The notes under the pieces are model-generated. The model was not told where the DNA came from and did no database searches. It saw only the letters and a program-made list of their open reading frames with translations. From Immundisolibacterales bacterium (GTDB lineage: Bacteria; Pseudomonadota; Gammaproteobacteria; HK1): DNA of 64,000 bases. This document shows, in pieces, positions 16,983 to 26,678 of the stretch. Within the stretch, counting starts at the first letter, position 1. Each line of letters starts with the position of its first letter. The DNA lies in assembly GCA_026712715.1 (NCBI GenBank), contig JAPOPW010000023.1, positions 1 to 64,000 on the forward strand, read 5' to 3'. The translations under genes and the position numbers were made by a program.

Positions 16983-17315
16983 CGCGGAAGAATCGGTGCG
17001 CCGTGGCAAGGCGCCATTCCCTGGCCGGGCGCAGGCCGCCCACGGGGGACCACGGCTCCTCGAGATCGGCGCGGGCATTGGTCCGAGACGGGCGCTTCGT
17101 CGTCCCGCCATGCGTTCCCGGCGCGGTCACATCGGGTTGAAATACCACGGTTGTCGGGGAGAATTGCTGACGACGCAGACCCCGCTCCTGCGCCATCATC
17201 CGACCCCGGATCGTCGTTTGAGGAACGGTAATGCGCGTGCTATCGTCGCCGTCGTCCGGGACCTGCGGGAGCCGGTCCTGTCCGCCCCGGCGTCGCCGCA
17301 TGGAGGGACCCCCTG
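16983..17315. other. Intergenic, 333 bases, promoter near its end
   Basis: No gene seen. The only signal is the promoter-like pair at 17218-17246, listed separately. Confidence 0.5.
17218..17246 (+). promoter_or_regulatory. Candidate promoter of the Uma2 gene
   Basis: TTGAGG, a 17-base spacer and TATCGT. TGC directly before the -10 makes an extended -10. The leader would be about 60 bases. Confidence 0.5.
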
Positions 17316-18125
17316 ATGAGCCGAATCGTCCGACCCGCCGCCACGGTTGAATATCCGAGCGGCGACGGCCAACCGATGGCGGAGAACGACTGGCAGCTTC
17401 GCGCGATCCTCGATTCGGTCAGCGCGCTCCTCACCCATTTCCGGGACCGGCCGGACGTCTACGTGTCCGGGGACCTCTTCATCTACTACGAGGAAGGAAA
17501 CCCGCGCGCCCGGGTGGCGCCGGACGTGTTCGTCGCGTTCGGGGTACCGAATCACAAGCGCCCGATCTACAAGCTGTGGGAGGAGGGCGTGGTGCCCGCC
17601 TTCGTGATGGAAGTCGCGTCCGTCAGCACGTGGCGCGAGGACGACGGGCGCAAGGCGAAGCTCTACGAACGGCTCGGGGTGCAGGAGTACTGGCAGTACG
17701 ACCCGACGGGGGAGTACCTCGGGCTCAAGCTCAAGGGCCGCCGGCTCGTGGATGGCGCGTACGTTCCGCAGCCGGTGGTGGAGTCGATCGACGGGACGCT
17801 GCTTCTTCGCAGCGACTCGCTGGCGCTCGACTTCCGGGTACAGGGGGAGGAGTCGCATTTCTTCGACCCGGCGACGGGCGAGCGCCTTCTCAGCCTCGTC
17901 GAGCAATACGCCGCGCACCGGGCCGCCAGGTTGCGGGCCGCCGCGGCGGAGTCAAAGGTCGCCACGGCGGAGTCAAAGGCCGCCGCCGCGCAGTCGCAGA
18001 TCGCCACGGCAGAGTCTCAGGTAGCGGCTGCCGAATCCCGGGCCGATGCGGCGGAGTCGCGCGCAGAGGCCGCCGAGGCCGAGCTCGCGGCGCTCCGGGC
18101 TCGCCTCGACGAAGGGCGCCGCTGA
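17316..18125 (+). CDS. Uma2-family endonuclease-like protein with coiled-coil tail
   Basis: A 269-residue protein. Residues 1-195 are the Uma2/DUF820 domain, a PD-(D/E)XK nuclease-like fold: ARVAPDVFVAFG has the metal-binding Asp, PAFVMEVASVSTWREDDGRKAK the Glu, Ser and Lys, and LYERLGVQEYWQYDP the family's most recognisable block. The last ~60 residues are a run of 7-residue repeats (ATAESKA, AAAESRA and similar), an Ala-rich coiled coil. Family members are abundant in cyanobacteria and other phyla, with no firm role beyond the predicted nuclease fold. GGAGGG lies 9 bases before the ATG. Confidence 0.85.
   Translation: MSRIVRPAATVEYPSGDGQPMAENDWQLRAILDSVSALLTHFRDRPDVYVSGDLFIYYEEGNPRARVAPDVFVAFGVPNHKRPIYKLWEEGVVPAFVMEVASVSTWREDDGRKAKLYERLGVQEYWQYDPTGEYLGLKLKGRRLVDGAYVPQPVVESIDGTLLLRSDSLALDFRVQGEESHFFDPATGERLLSLVEQYAAHRAARLRAAAAESKVATAESKAAAAQSQIATAESQVAAAESRADAAESRAEAAEAELAALRARLDEGRR
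17937..18080 (+). repeat. Degenerate 21-bp tandem repeat inside the Uma2 gene
   Basis: About seven copies of a 21-bp unit coding for a 7-residue heptad close to A-x-A-E-S-[KR]-[AV]. Copies differ at both DNA and protein level but keep the frame. Confidence 0.75.
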
Positions 18126-18139
18126 CCGGCACGCGCTCC

Positions 18140-18176
18140 CGAAACCCCTGCTTCGCACCGCCGCCGCAGGGTTTCG
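18140..18176 (+). terminator. Hairpin after the Uma2 gene
   Basis: CGAAACCC(C)TGC pairs with GCAGGGTTTCG, an 11-bp stem with one bulged C and a 14-base loop, 15 bases after the stop codon. No T-run follows. Confidence 0.5.
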
Positions 18177-18330
18177 CGCGGGCCATTTCCGGCATTGCGC
18201 CGGTGCCTTGACGGGTGCGCCCGGCCCGCGGTGGCCGAGTAACGGCGTCCGCCCCGGAAAGTCGCCGATCCGCCTCAGGAGCGTCGCGGCTTTCTCCGCA
18301 TGCCGCTTCCGGGCTCCGCGGCCGCGGCGC

Positions 18331-20910
18331 TCACTCGTTGCGCAGGTGCGGCGAGGCGGGCTCGCCGAGGGCGCGCCAGGTCCCGACGAGCCCGAGAGCG
18401 AGGGTCAGCACGACGCAGAAGGTGACGGTGGCCGCGACGGTGCCCGGGAGGAACGTCCACTCCTGCTCGAGCACCTGGGTGACGACCGCCCATGCCGTCA
18501 ACGTGCCGGCCGCCGCCGCCACCGCCCCGGCGAGGAGTCCGAGGAGCCCGAACTCCGCCGCGTGGATGAGGGCCACGTCGCGTCGTCGCACTCCGAGGAC
18601 CTTGAGCACGACGCTCTCGTAGGTGCGCCGGCGGTGCCCGGCGGCGACCGCCCCGGCGAGCACGAGCGCGCCCGCGAGCAGGGTGATCCCGCCCACCGCC
18701 CGCGCCGCCGCCGCGATGTTGCCCATGACCTCGGCGACCCTTCCGAGCGCTTCGCGCACCCGAACGACCGTAATCTCCGGAAACTCGCGCGCGAGGGTCC
18801 GTTCGACCCCGATCTCGGCCTCCGGGTCCGCCCGCACCGTCGCCACGTGGCCGTGCGGCGCGCGGCGCATCGGCTCGGGTGAAAGGAGCAGGGCGAAGTT
18901 GAGCTGCATGCCCCGCCATTCGACCTGGCGGACGTGGCGTACTTCCGCGGTGATCTCGCGGCCGAGGACGTTGACGGTGATGGTGTCGCCAAGCTCGAGC
19001 TCGAACGCGTCGATGACGTCGACATCGACCGAAAGGAGAGGCGGCCCGGCATAGTCTTGCGGCCACCATTCGCCGGCGACGACCGGGCTGTCGGGCGCGG
19101 TCGCCGCGTAGCTCAGCCCCCGATCCCCCCGGATGACCCAGCCGTGCTCGTCGTTGACGAGCGCCTCCTCCGGATCCAGGCCGTTCACCCGGACGACCCG
19201 TCCGCGCAGAAAGGGAACGGACCGGAACCCGTTCGTGCCCTCGACCCCGGTGACCGTTTCCCGGAAGGAATCGAGGCGGTCCGCTTCGACTCCGAGAAAG
19301 AAGAACGCGGGGGCTTCCTCGGGGAGCGACTCCGCAATCCCGCGCCGGAGGTTCCCCTCGACGAGGGCGACGGTGACGAGCACGGTGAGGCCGAGCCCGA
19401 GCGAGAGCACGATGTCGCCGGTCGCGTTGCCGGGCCGGTAGAGGTTCGCGACGGCCATCCGCAGGCGCGGGCCGAGGCGCGACGGGCGCCCGCCCGGTCC
19501 GGCGCGGGTGCCCTGGTGCAGAGCCCTCGCCGCCTTCACCACCCCCCACCCGGCCCCCCGGAACGCGAGCAGGGTGAGCGCGGCGCCGGCGGTGAACCAC
19601 GCCGCGAAGGCGCGGTCCGGGGCGCTCGCGATCGCGAGTCCCGCAAGGAGCGCCCCGCCCGCGAGGGCGGCCGCGAGATGCCCGGGGCGGCCGGGCCGGG
19701 CCCCGATTCCGACCCCCCGGAACAGGGCGACGGCCGGAGTCTCCTGCGCCCGCGAGAGGGGCCAGACCGTGAACGTAGCGGCGGTCAGCAACCCGAAGAG
19801 GGCGCTCAGGACGAGCACGCCCGGATACACGCCGAGGGCGATCGGCGTCGGCAGCAGCGTCTCGAGCAGCTCGCCGACCACGACCGGGGCGAGGGCGCCG
19901 ATGCCGAGCCCCGCGATCACCCCGAGTCCCGCGATCACCGTCAACTGGCTGAGATAGGTCGAGAACACGACCCGGCGCGAAGCACCGATGCACTTCAGGG
20001 TCGCGATCACCGCGAGCCGCCGGTCAAGCCAGGCGCGGACCGCGTTGCTGACCCCGACCCCCCCGACGAGAAGGGCGGTCAGGCCGACGAGGCTCAGGAA
20101 GGAGCCGAGCCGCTCCACCATCCGCTGGATCTGGGGGGCGGCGTTCGTGAACGAGCGGATCTCCCAGCCCCCGTCTCGCAGACGCTCCCCGAGGTCCGCC
20201 TGCACCGCTTCCACGTCTGCGCCTTCGGGCAGCCGCAGCGCGTACTGGTGGTAGACGAGGCTCCCTTCGCGGAGCAGCCCGGATGCCGCGAGCGCGTCCA
20301 TGCTCACGACCACCCGCGGCCAGAGACCGAACGGCCCCCCCGATCCCCCCCGGTCGGGCTCGCGCTCGATCGCGCCCCGCACGTCTACCTCGATGCCCCC
20401 GATGGCGAGGGGACCGCCGTCCTCGAGCCCGAGCCGGTCGATGAGGGCGGGCTCGGCGAGCGCCCCCCAGCGCCCGTCCGCGCGCTCGAGCCCGCGCGCG
20501 AGGGTGACGGCGCTACCGTCGCGTCGCCGTGCTTCGAACGAGCCGAAGAGGGGATAGAGCCCGTCCACCGCCTTGAGCTCGACGAGCACGCTCGTGTCCG
20601 CCACGTCGCCGGGGCGGCGCGCCATGGTGCGCATCTCCGCGAAGTGGGAGAGACCGTCCGTGGCCCGCTCGACGACGGCCCGCGCTTCGTCGTCGAGCTC
20701 CCGGTAGATGGCGCGGATGGCGAGGTCGCCGCCCAGCACCTCGCGACCGTCCGCCCGGAGGCCGGTCACGATCGAGGTCGCGGTCGAGAGCACCCCGGCG
20801 ATCGCCGCCACCCCGAGGGCGAGGCAGCCGAGAAAGACCCCGAAGCCGCGAAGGCCCCGAACCCCCTGGCGAAGCTCGCGGGCCGCGAACCGGAAAGCGA
20901 CGGGCGCCAT
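18331..20910 (-). CDS. ybbP: ABC transporter permease of the YbbP/FtsX type
   Basis: An 859-residue inner-membrane protein. After an N-terminal helix (about 20-45) comes a large periplasmic domain, then a three-helix FtsX core (about 255-390), another helix group, a second periplasmic domain, and a second FtsX core at the C-terminus. This is the YbbP layout, as in the MacB/LolC superfamily of permeases that work on periplasmic or lipid substrates rather than crossing the membrane in the usual way. ATG 20910 begins MAPVAFRFAARELRQG, the usual start. It is 5 bases downstream of the ATPase gene. Confidence 0.88.
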   Translation of the reverse strand: MAPVAFRFAARELRQGVRGLRGFGVFLGCLALGVAAIAGVLSTATSIVTGLRADGREVLGGDLAIRAIYRELDDEARAVVERATDGLSHFAEMRTMARRPGDVADTSVLVELKAVDGLYPLFGSFEARRRDGSAVTLARGLERADGRWGALAEPALIDRLGLEDGGPLAIGGIEVDVRGAIEREPDRGGSGGPFGLWPRVVVSMDALAASGLLREGSLVYHQYALRLPEGADVEAVQADLGERLRDGGWEIRSFTNAAPQIQRMVERLGSFLSLVGLTALLVGGVGVSNAVRAWLDRRLAVIATLKCIGASRRVVFSTYLSQLTVIAGLGVIAGLGIGALAPVVVGELLETLLPTPIALGVYPGVLVLSALFGLLTAATFTVWPLSRAQETPAVALFRGVGIGARPGRPGHLAAALAGGALLAGLAIASAPDRAFAAWFTAGAALTLLAFRGAGWGVVKAARALHQGTRAGPGGRPSRLGPRLRMAVANLYRPGNATGDIVLSLGLGLTVLVTVALVEGNLRRGIAESLPEEAPAFFFLGVEADRLDSFRETVTGVEGTNGFRSVPFLRGRVVRVNGLDPEEALVNDEHGWVIRGDRGLSYAATAPDSPVVAGEWWPQDYAGPPLLSVDVDVIDAFELELGDTITVNVLGREITAEVRHVRQVEWRGMQLNFALLLSPEPMRRAPHGHVATVRADPEAEIGVERTLAREFPEITVVRVREALGRVAEVMGNIAAAARAVGGITLLAGALVLAGAVAAGHRRRTYESVVLKVLGVRRRDVALIHAAEFGLLGLLAGAVAAAAGTLTAWAVVTQVLEQEWTFLPGTVAATVTFCVVLTLALGLVGTWRALGEPASPHLRNE

Positions 20911-20915
20911 CCGGG

Positions 20916-21821
20916 CTAGCCGGAGGAAGCGGTGACGGCGGCGGCGGAGCGTGGGCCGTCCGATCCGGTGCCGGAACCGGCGTCGGCGTTGCCGGACGGG
21001 CCGGGCGGGGTTCGGTCCGGCGCCGCCTGCTCCGTTCCGGCCCCGTCCGGGTCCCCGCCGCCTTTTCCGTTCTTGATCCCCCGGACCTCGCCCCCGGACG
21101 TGCCGCGGTTCCGGTCCGGACCCCGGTCGCCGGCCGTCGCGGCCTCGATGCGGCCGTCCGCCATGCGGATCGTGCGGTCGCAGAGGGCGGCGAGTCGCGC
21201 CTCGTGGGTGATGAGGAGGAGGGCCGCCTTCCGGTCGCGGCACCGCACGAAGAGATGCCGGATGACCTGGTCGCCGGTCGCCGCGTCGAGGTTCCCCGTC
21301 GGCTCGTCCGCGAGCAGCAGGTCCGGGCGGTTGACGAGCGCGCGGGCGATGGCCACCCGCTGCTGCTCGCCCCCCGAGAGCTCGCCCGGGTAATGGCCGA
21401 GGCGGTGCTCGAGCCCCACCGCGGCGAGCTCTTCGCGCGCCCGTTCGAACGCGTCGGCCGCGCCCGCGAGCTCGCGCGGCGCGGCGACGTTCTCGATGGC
21501 GGTCATCGTGGGAATGAGGTGGAACGCCTGGAAGACGATGCCGACGTGCGCGCCGCGGAACCTCGCGAGCTCGTCCTCGTCGAGGGCGGCTAGGTCCTCG
21601 CCCGCCACCTCGACCCGGCCCGCGGTCGGCCGTTCGAGGCCCCCGACGACCATGAGGAGGGTGGTCTTCCCGGCGCCGGAAGGCCCCACCACGCTGACCG
21701 ACTCTCCCGCAGGGAGGTCGAGATCGATGCCGCGCAGGATCTCCACCGGGCCCGCCGCCCCGGTCAGGGTGACGGAGAGATCTCTCAGCGATACGATGGA
21801 ATGATGGGCGACATCGGACAT
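20916..21821 (-). CDS. ybbA: ABC transporter ATP-binding protein, YbbA/LolD type
   Basis: A 301-residue ATPase partner of the permease. Walker [11 protein letters not shown]-loop GIVFQAFHL, signature LSGGEQQR, Walker [13 protein letters not shown] and the switch His in LLITHE are all present. LolD/YbbA proteins are about 225-230 residues; here a tail of about 70 Gly/Pro/Asp/Thr-rich residues follows the nucleotide-binding domain and is probably disordered. The start at ATG 21821 gives the usual short N-terminus. It is divergent from the tesA-type esterase, the arrangement also seen in E. coli tesA-ybbAP. Confidence 0.9.
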   Translation of the reverse strand: MSDVAHHSIVSLRDLSVTLTGAAGPVEILRGIDLDLPAGESVSVVGPSGAGKTTLLMVVGGLERPTAGRVEVAGEDLAALDEDELARFRGAHVGIVFQAFHLIPTMTAIENVAAPRELAGAADAFERAREELAAVGLEHRLGHYPGELSGGEQQRVAIARALVNRPDLLLADEPTGNLDAATGDQVIRHLFVRCRDRKAALLLITHEARLAALCDRTIRMADGRIEAATAGDRGPDRNRGTSGGEVRGIKNGKGGGDPDGAGTEQAAPDRTPPGPSGNADAGSGTGSDGPRSAAAVTASSG

Positions 21822-21853
21822 GGCGGCTCTTGGGTGAGCGGGGAACGGCGCGC

Positions 21854-21859
21854 AGGATA
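21854..21859 (-). promoter_or_regulatory. Possible -10 box for the ybbA-ybbP unit
   Basis: TATCCT on the minus strand, about 33 bases before the ybbA start codon. The -35 is not clear. Confidence 0.3.
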
Positions 21860-21989
21860 CCAACCGGAACGGTCCGGTCTCCTCCGCTTCGGGGGTTCTT
21901 TACCCATCTTTACCCTCGGGCGCAGGTTTCGGAATCACCCGGGGCGGTTCGGACCGGAGGGCGAGTCGAATCGCCGTACGGCGCGGGCT

Positions 21990-22715
21990 GTGCGACTGCC
22001 GCGGGGGGCGTGGGGTCGCGCGAGGGCGGCCCTGGGACTCGCCGCCGCGGCAGTGATTCTCGCGTTCGGGACGAGGCTCGCCGCGGCGGACGGCCCGCTC
22101 CGGATCCTCATGCTCGGGGACAGCCTCACCGCCGGGTACGGGCTCGCTTCGCACGAAGCGCTTCCCGCCCGGGTGGAAGCCGCCCTGCGCGCGCTCGGGC
22201 TCGATGCCCGGGTCATCAACGCGGGGGTGTCCGGCGATACGACCTCGGGCGGGCTCGCGCGGATCGACTGGGCACTCGCGGACGATCCGCACGCGGTCGT
22301 CGTCGCCCTCGGCGCGAACGACGGATTGCGGGCAATCGACCCCGCGGTGACCCGCTCGAACCTGGATCGCCTGCTCGCGGTCCTCTCCGGGCGACGGCTC
22401 CCGGTGCTTCTCGCGGGGATGCTCGCGCCCCCCAACCTCGGCCCGGACTACGGCGCGCGGTTCGATCCCGTCTACCCGGACCTCGCCGCCCGGCACGGCG
22501 CGCTCCTCTATCCGTTCCTGCTGGAAGGGGTCGCCACCGTGACGGCGCTCAATCAGGCGGACGGGCTCCATCCGAACGCGGCGGGGGTGGAGGTGATCGC
22601 GGAGCGCATGCTCCCCGCCGTGCTCTGCCTGGTGAGCCGTGCGGATCGGAGCGCGCCCGCCACGCTCCCGGACGGCGCCGGATCCGATTGCGAGAGGTGG
22701 GAGCCGGCCCCGTGA
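21990..22715 (+). CDS. tesA: Periplasmic GDSL arylesterase, TesA type
   Basis: A 241-residue SGNH hydrolase. Block I GDSLTAGYGL holds the Ser, block III VVALGANDGLRAID the Asn, and block V DGLHPN the Asp-His pair. From the GTG at 21990 the protein opens with an Arg-rich head and a hydrophobic helix ending TRLAAADGP, a good Sec signal, which supports this start over the earlier in-frame ATGs. TesA is acyl-CoA thioesterase I / protease I / lysophospholipase L1. Divergent from ybbAP and overlapping the CobW gene by 4 bases. Confidence 0.88.
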   Translation: MRLPRGAWGRARAALGLAAAAVILAFGTRLAAADGPLRILMLGDSLTAGYGLASHEALPARVEAALRALGLDARVINAGVSGDTTSGGLARIDWALADDPHAVVVALGANDGLRAIDPAVTRSNLDRLLAVLSGRRLPVLLAGMLAPPNLGPDYGARFDPVYPDLAARHGALLYPFLLEGVATVTALNQADGLHPNAAGVEVIAERMLPAVLCLVSRADRSAPATLPDGAGSDCERWEPAP

Positions 22716-23962
22716 GCGGGCCGGACTGGAGCCGGCTCATTCCGGTCAACGTGGTGACCGGGTTCCTCGGTAGCGGCAAGACCACCCTCCTTCGCCGGCT
22801 CCTCGTCTCGCCCCGGCTCGCGTCGACCGCGGTGCTGGTGAACGAGTTCGGGGAGGTCGGACTCGATCACCATCTCCTCGAGCCGGTCGCCGGGGACATG
22901 GTGCTCCTCGACAACGGGTGCGTGTGCTGTGCGGTGCGAGACGACCTGCGCGGCGCTCTGCTCGACCTGCACGGGCGGCGCGAACGGCGCGAAGCGCCGC
23001 GCTATGACCGGGTGGTCATCGAGTCGTCCGGGTTGGCCGACCCGGCCCCCGTCCTGCACACCCTGACCGCCGATCCGGTGCTTCGCCACCACTATCGCCC
23101 GGGCGCGGTGGTCACGGTGGTGGACGCGCTCCACGGCTCCGCCCAGCTCGAGCGTCATCCGGAATCCGTGAGGCAGGCGGCCCTCGCGGATCGGTTGATC
23201 CTCACCAAGACCGATCTGGCGGAGCGCGAATCGGTGCGCTTCCTCGAGGGCCGTCTCCGGGCCCTCAACCCGGCGGCCTCCATCCGCCGGGCCGCTCCCC
23301 CGGGCGGCGATGGCGAAGAGGACGAACGGGCGATCGGCCCCGACCCGGTCGCGCTGCTCGTCGACGACGTCCATCGTGCGCAGTCGCGGCAGGCCGAGGC
23401 GGAGCGGTGGCTCGGACTCGGCCCGGGCGCAGAGCCAGGGGAGCTCCCGATGGCGCCGGCTCGCGCCGGCGATTGCGCAGCCGAGCCGGAATCCGGCGCC
23501 CGGGGTCGGGTCGGCATCGTTGCCGGCGCGCGTCCGGAGCATCTGCGCCCCGCATCGTCCGCCACCCGCACGGGCGAGCCGCCGAGCGGAGCCGCCCCGC
23601 ACCGCCACACCGAAGACGTCACCTCGTTCCGCATCGAGACCGACGAGCCCATCGACTGGACCGTGTTCGGGATCTGGCTCGGCATGCTCCTCCATCGCCA
23701 CGGCGAGAACATCCTGCGGGTGAAGGGAATCGTGGACGTGCCCGGGCTCGACGGTCCGGTGCTGCTGAACGCGGTCCAGCACACCGTGCATCCCCCGACC
23801 CATCTGCCCGCGTGGCCGCGCACCTGGGAGCGGGACGAGGGCGGGACCGGTCCGTGGCGCGGGTCCCGCATCGTGTTCATCGTGCACGGTCTCGATCGCG
23901 GGCCTGTCGAGCGATCCCTCGCCGCCTTCCGCGACGCGCTGGGCCCTGCCCCCGCGCATTGA
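22712..23962 (+). CDS. CobW/COG0523 family GTPase (metal chaperone-like)
   Basis: A 416-residue G3E GTPase. Walker A is TGFLGSGKTT near residue 17, the metal-binding CxCC motif is DNGCVCCAV, and LTKTDLAE is the base-recognition loop. The C-terminal CobW_C domain runs from about 300 and carries RLGMLLHRHGENILRVKGI-like sequence and NAVQHTVHPP. Between the two lies an unusually long linker of about 100 residues rich in Gly, Ala and Pro. Members deliver Zn, Co or other metals, or help mature nitrile hydratase and similar enzymes. GTG 22712 overlaps the esterase stop (GTGA), so it is coupled to it. Confidence 0.85.
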   Translation: MSGPDWSRLIPVNVVTGFLGSGKTTLLRRLLVSPRLASTAVLVNEFGEVGLDHHLLEPVAGDMVLLDNGCVCCAVRDDLRGALLDLHGRRERREAPRYDRVVIESSGLADPAPVLHTLTADPVLRHHYRPGAVVTVVDALHGSAQLERHPESVRQAALADRLILTKTDLAERESVRFLEGRLRALNPAASIRRAAPPGGDGEEDERAIGPDPVALLVDDVHRAQSRQAEAERWLGLGPGAEPGELPMAPARAGDCAAEPESGARGRVGIVAGARPEHLRPASSATRTGEPPSGAAPHRHTEDVTSFRIETDEPIDWTVFGIWLGMLLHRHGENILRVKGIVDVPGLDGPVLLNAVQHTVHPPTHLPAWPRTWERDEGGTGPWRGSRIVFIVHGLDRGPVERSLAAFRDALGPAPAH

Positions 23963-24029
23963 TGTACCATGCTTCGGCGCGGTGCCGCCGGTGCCGCTTC
24001 GCCCGATGTCCTGAAGGCTCGAGGACGGC

Positions 24030-24599
24030 ATGAACGACGAAGTGTCCCGCTGGCGGCGTCCCCGGCCGTGGATCGCGCTGGTCGCGGTCGTCGTCGCACT
24101 CGTCTTCCTCTATTTCTACCAGCCCTTCGAGACCTACCTGCTGGAGCACATCCCGGGCATCCATTTCAGCAACGTCCTGTTCTGGTTCGCCTCGCTCGTC
24201 GGCGTGGTCGCCTACGTCATCGCCCACTGGCAGTCCTTCCGCGGCCAGGTGTTCCGCGACGGCGGGGAGCTCGACGCGGCCGCGCTCGTGTACGACACGC
24301 TCCAGATCGCGATCCTCGTCGCGGTCATCTTCTTCGCGGGAGCGATCATCCAGGCCATCGAGATGCTGAGCGAGCAGCTCATGATGCCCGCCGGCGATGC
24401 TGGCGGAACGGCCGTCGAGGTCGGATTCGGCGCGCGCATCGTCAGCATCGTGGTGATGGTCATTCTCGCCATCCTCTTCTACCTGCTGCACCACCTCGTG
24501 CGGGCGCTGCGCACCGGCTGGCGCCCGCGCCGGCCCCCGCCCCGAGCCGGTTCCGATCGCTCTCGCCCGCCCTCCACGGACGCCGGCGCGAGGGGCTAG
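24030..24599 (+). CDS. Small integral membrane protein, unknown function
   Basis: A 189-residue protein I do not recognise. Four hydrophobic helices are seen at about 14-32, 47-66, 86-110 and 137-157, with Arg-rich ends (SRWRRPRP at the start, a basic Pro/Arg tail), giving an inside-located N- and C-terminus. No soluble domain. It lies 18 bases before hydantoinase A on the same strand and is probably co-transcribed. It may anchor or supply the enzyme, but it does not look like a known permease. Confidence 0.7.
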   Translation: MNDEVSRWRRPRPWIALVAVVVALVFLYFYQPFETYLLEHIPGIHFSNVLFWFASLVGVVAYVIAHWQSFRGQVFRDGGELDAAALVYDTLQIAILVAVIFFAGAIIQAIEMLSEQLMMPAGDAGGTAVEVGFGARIVSIVVMVILAILFYLLHHLVRALRTGWRPRRPPPRAGSDRSRPPSTDAGARG

Positions 24600-24617
24600 C
24601 TCCATCTTCGCGATCGC

Positions 24618-26678
24618 ATGGCGAGCCGTCTTGGAATAGACGTCGGGGGCACGTTCACCGATCTCCTGCTCTTCGACGACGAGTCCGGACGGATCTCGCT
24701 GCACAAGACCCCGTCCACCCCGGAGGACCAGTCGGTCGGCATCCTGATCGGGGTGCGCGGCGTCCTCGAGCGCAGCGGCGAGTCGGCCGGGAAGGTGTCC
24801 AGCCTGCTGCACGGCACGACCGTGTCCACGAACATCGTTCTCGAGGAGAAGGGCGCGAAGGTCGGCCTCCTCGTCACCGCGGACTTCGAGCAGATCCTGC
24901 ATCTCGCCCGCTCCCAGACCCCCGGACCGCTCGCGGGCTGGATGATCATGCAAAAGCCCGATCCACTTGCCGATCTCGAGCACACCCGGGGCGTTCCGGA
25001 GAGAATGAGCGCACGGGGCGAGGTGGTGACTCCTCTCGACGAGGGGCGGGCGCGCGCCGCGATCGAGGAACTCGTCTCCGCCGGGGTCGAGTCGATCACG
25101 GTCTCCCTCCTCCACGCGTACGCGAACCCTGCGCACGAGCGGCGGCTCGCGGAGCTCGTGCGCGAGCGGGCGCCCGAGCTCTCCGTCACCATCGCCTCGG
25201 ACATCCTTGCCGAGTTCCGCGAGTACGAGCGGACCCTCGTCGCGGTGATGAACGCGTACGTCGGGCCGAGCATGCGTCGCTACCTCGGCCACTTCGAGGA
25301 GAAGCTCCGCGAGGTCGACTTCAGCCCCCACGTCCACATCGTGCGCTCCGACGGAGGCCTGATGAGCGTCGCGCACGCGGCCGAGTCGCCGGTTCACACC
25401 ATGCTTTCGGGGCCGGCGGGCGGGGTGTCGGGCGCCGCCTTCCTCGCCTCCCTCGCGGGCCACCCCGACGCCCTCGGATTCGACATGGGGGGGACATCCA
25501 CGGACGTCTCCCTCATCCAGGACGGGAAGCCCACCATCTCGCGCCAGACCTCGCTCGGCTACTACCCCATCAAGGTGCCGTCGGTCGAGGTGCACAGCGT
25601 CGGCGCGGGGGGCGGCTCCATCGCCCACGTGCCGATGACCGGGGCGCTGCGGGTGGGTCCGGAGAGCGCGGGGGCGCGGCCCGGTCCGGCGTGCTACGGC
25701 CGGGGCGGAGACCGGCCGACGGTGACGGACGCGAACGTGGTGCTCGGCCGGCTCCCGCCCTCGCTGCTCGGCGGCGAGATGCAGCTCGACGTCGCGGCGG
25801 CCGAGGAGGCGGTGGGGAAGACCGCCCGGGCGCTCGGACTCGACGTGCACCAGGCCGCCCAGGGGATTCTCGACATCGTCAACGAGAACATGTTCGGGGC
25901 GTTGCGGCTCGTCACCGTGCAAAAGGGCCTCGACCCGCGCGACTTCGCCCTCGTCGCGTTCGGCGGGGCGGGGCCGCTGCACGGGAACGCGATGGGGATC
26001 CTCGCCGGGTGCTACCCGGTGATCGTCCCGCCCACTCCGGGCGTGCTCTCCGCCCTCGGCTTCCTCTACTCGGACATCAAGAACGAATTCGCCCACACTC
26101 TCATCCGCACCATGGACGAGGTCCGGTCCGAGGAGGTGGCGGACGCGCTCGCCGGGCTCGGCGAGGAGGCGCGGGGGTGGCTCGGGAACGAAGGGGTGCC
26201 GGCGGACCGGCAGTCCATCGCCTTCGAGCTCGACGTGCGCTACTTCCGCCAGGGGTACGAATTCGCGATCCCGGTGGACCCGGAGGTGCTCCGGGCGGGA
26301 CGGCTCGCGGAAGCGGCAGAGCGATTCGGCGACCTGCATGAGCGCCAGTACGGCTTCCGCCTCGACCAGCCGGTGGAGCTCGTGAACGCGCGGGCGGTCG
26401 CGGTCGGTCGGGTGGTCAAGGTGGAGTTTCCGCGCTTCGAGAGCGAGGGGCCGGACCCTGCCGCCGCGGTGACCGGCCGGCACCCGGTGTTCTTCGACGG
26501 ACAGTTCATGACGACGAACGTCCACGACCGGGACAGGCTCCGGCCGGGGAACCGGATCTCCGGCCCGGCGGTGATCACCCAGCGCGACTCGACCACCGTG
26601 ATCCATCCCGGTCACGAAGGGGAGGTCGACCCCCATCTCAACATCCTGATCCGCCCCTCGGGCAGCAGGGGCGGATAG
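24618..26678 (+). CDS. hyuA: Hydantoinase/oxoprolinase subunit A
   Basis: A 686-residue HyuA-type subunit with an actin-like ATPase fold. The N-terminal phosphate loop GIDVGGTFTDLLLFD (6-20), LLHGTTVSTNIVLEEKG (about 66-82), LSGPAGGVSGAAFLA and GFDMGGTSTDVSL (second phosphate loop) are diagnostic, as is VNENMFGALRLVTVQKGLDPRDF. With subunit B it uses ATP to open 5-membered cyclic amides (hydantoins, 5-oxoproline) or to carboxylate ketones, as in acetone carboxylase. The C-terminal GPAVITQRDSTTVIHPG is typical of HyuA. Substrate not predictable. Confidence 0.9.
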   Translation: MASRLGIDVGGTFTDLLLFDDESGRISLHKTPSTPEDQSVGILIGVRGVLERSGESAGKVSSLLHGTTVSTNIVLEEKGAKVGLLVTADFEQILHLARSQTPGPLAGWMIMQKPDPLADLEHTRGVPERMSARGEVVTPLDEGRARAAIEELVSAGVESITVSLLHAYANPAHERRLAELVRERAPELSVTIASDILAEFREYERTLVAVMNAYVGPSMRRYLGHFEEKLREVDFSPHVHIVRSDGGLMSVAHAAESPVHTMLSGPAGGVSGAAFLASLAGHPDALGFDMGGTSTDVSLIQDGKPTISRQTSLGYYPIKVPSVEVHSVGAGGGSIAHVPMTGALRVGPESAGARPGPACYGRGGDRPTVTDANVVLGRLPPSLLGGEMQLDVAAAEEAVGKTARALGLDVHQAAQGILDIVNENMFGALRLVTVQKGLDPRDFALVAFGGAGPLHGNAMGILAGCYPVIVPPTPGVLSALGFLYSDIKNEFAHTLIRTMDEVRSEEVADALAGLGEEARGWLGNEGVPADRQSIAFELDVRYFRQGYEFAIPVDPEVLRAGRLAEAAERFGDLHERQYGFRLDQPVELVNARAVAVGRVVKVEFPRFESEGPDPAAAVTGRHPVFFDGQFMTTNVHDRDRLRPGNRISGPAVITQRDSTTVIHPGHEGEVDPHLNILIRPSGSRGG

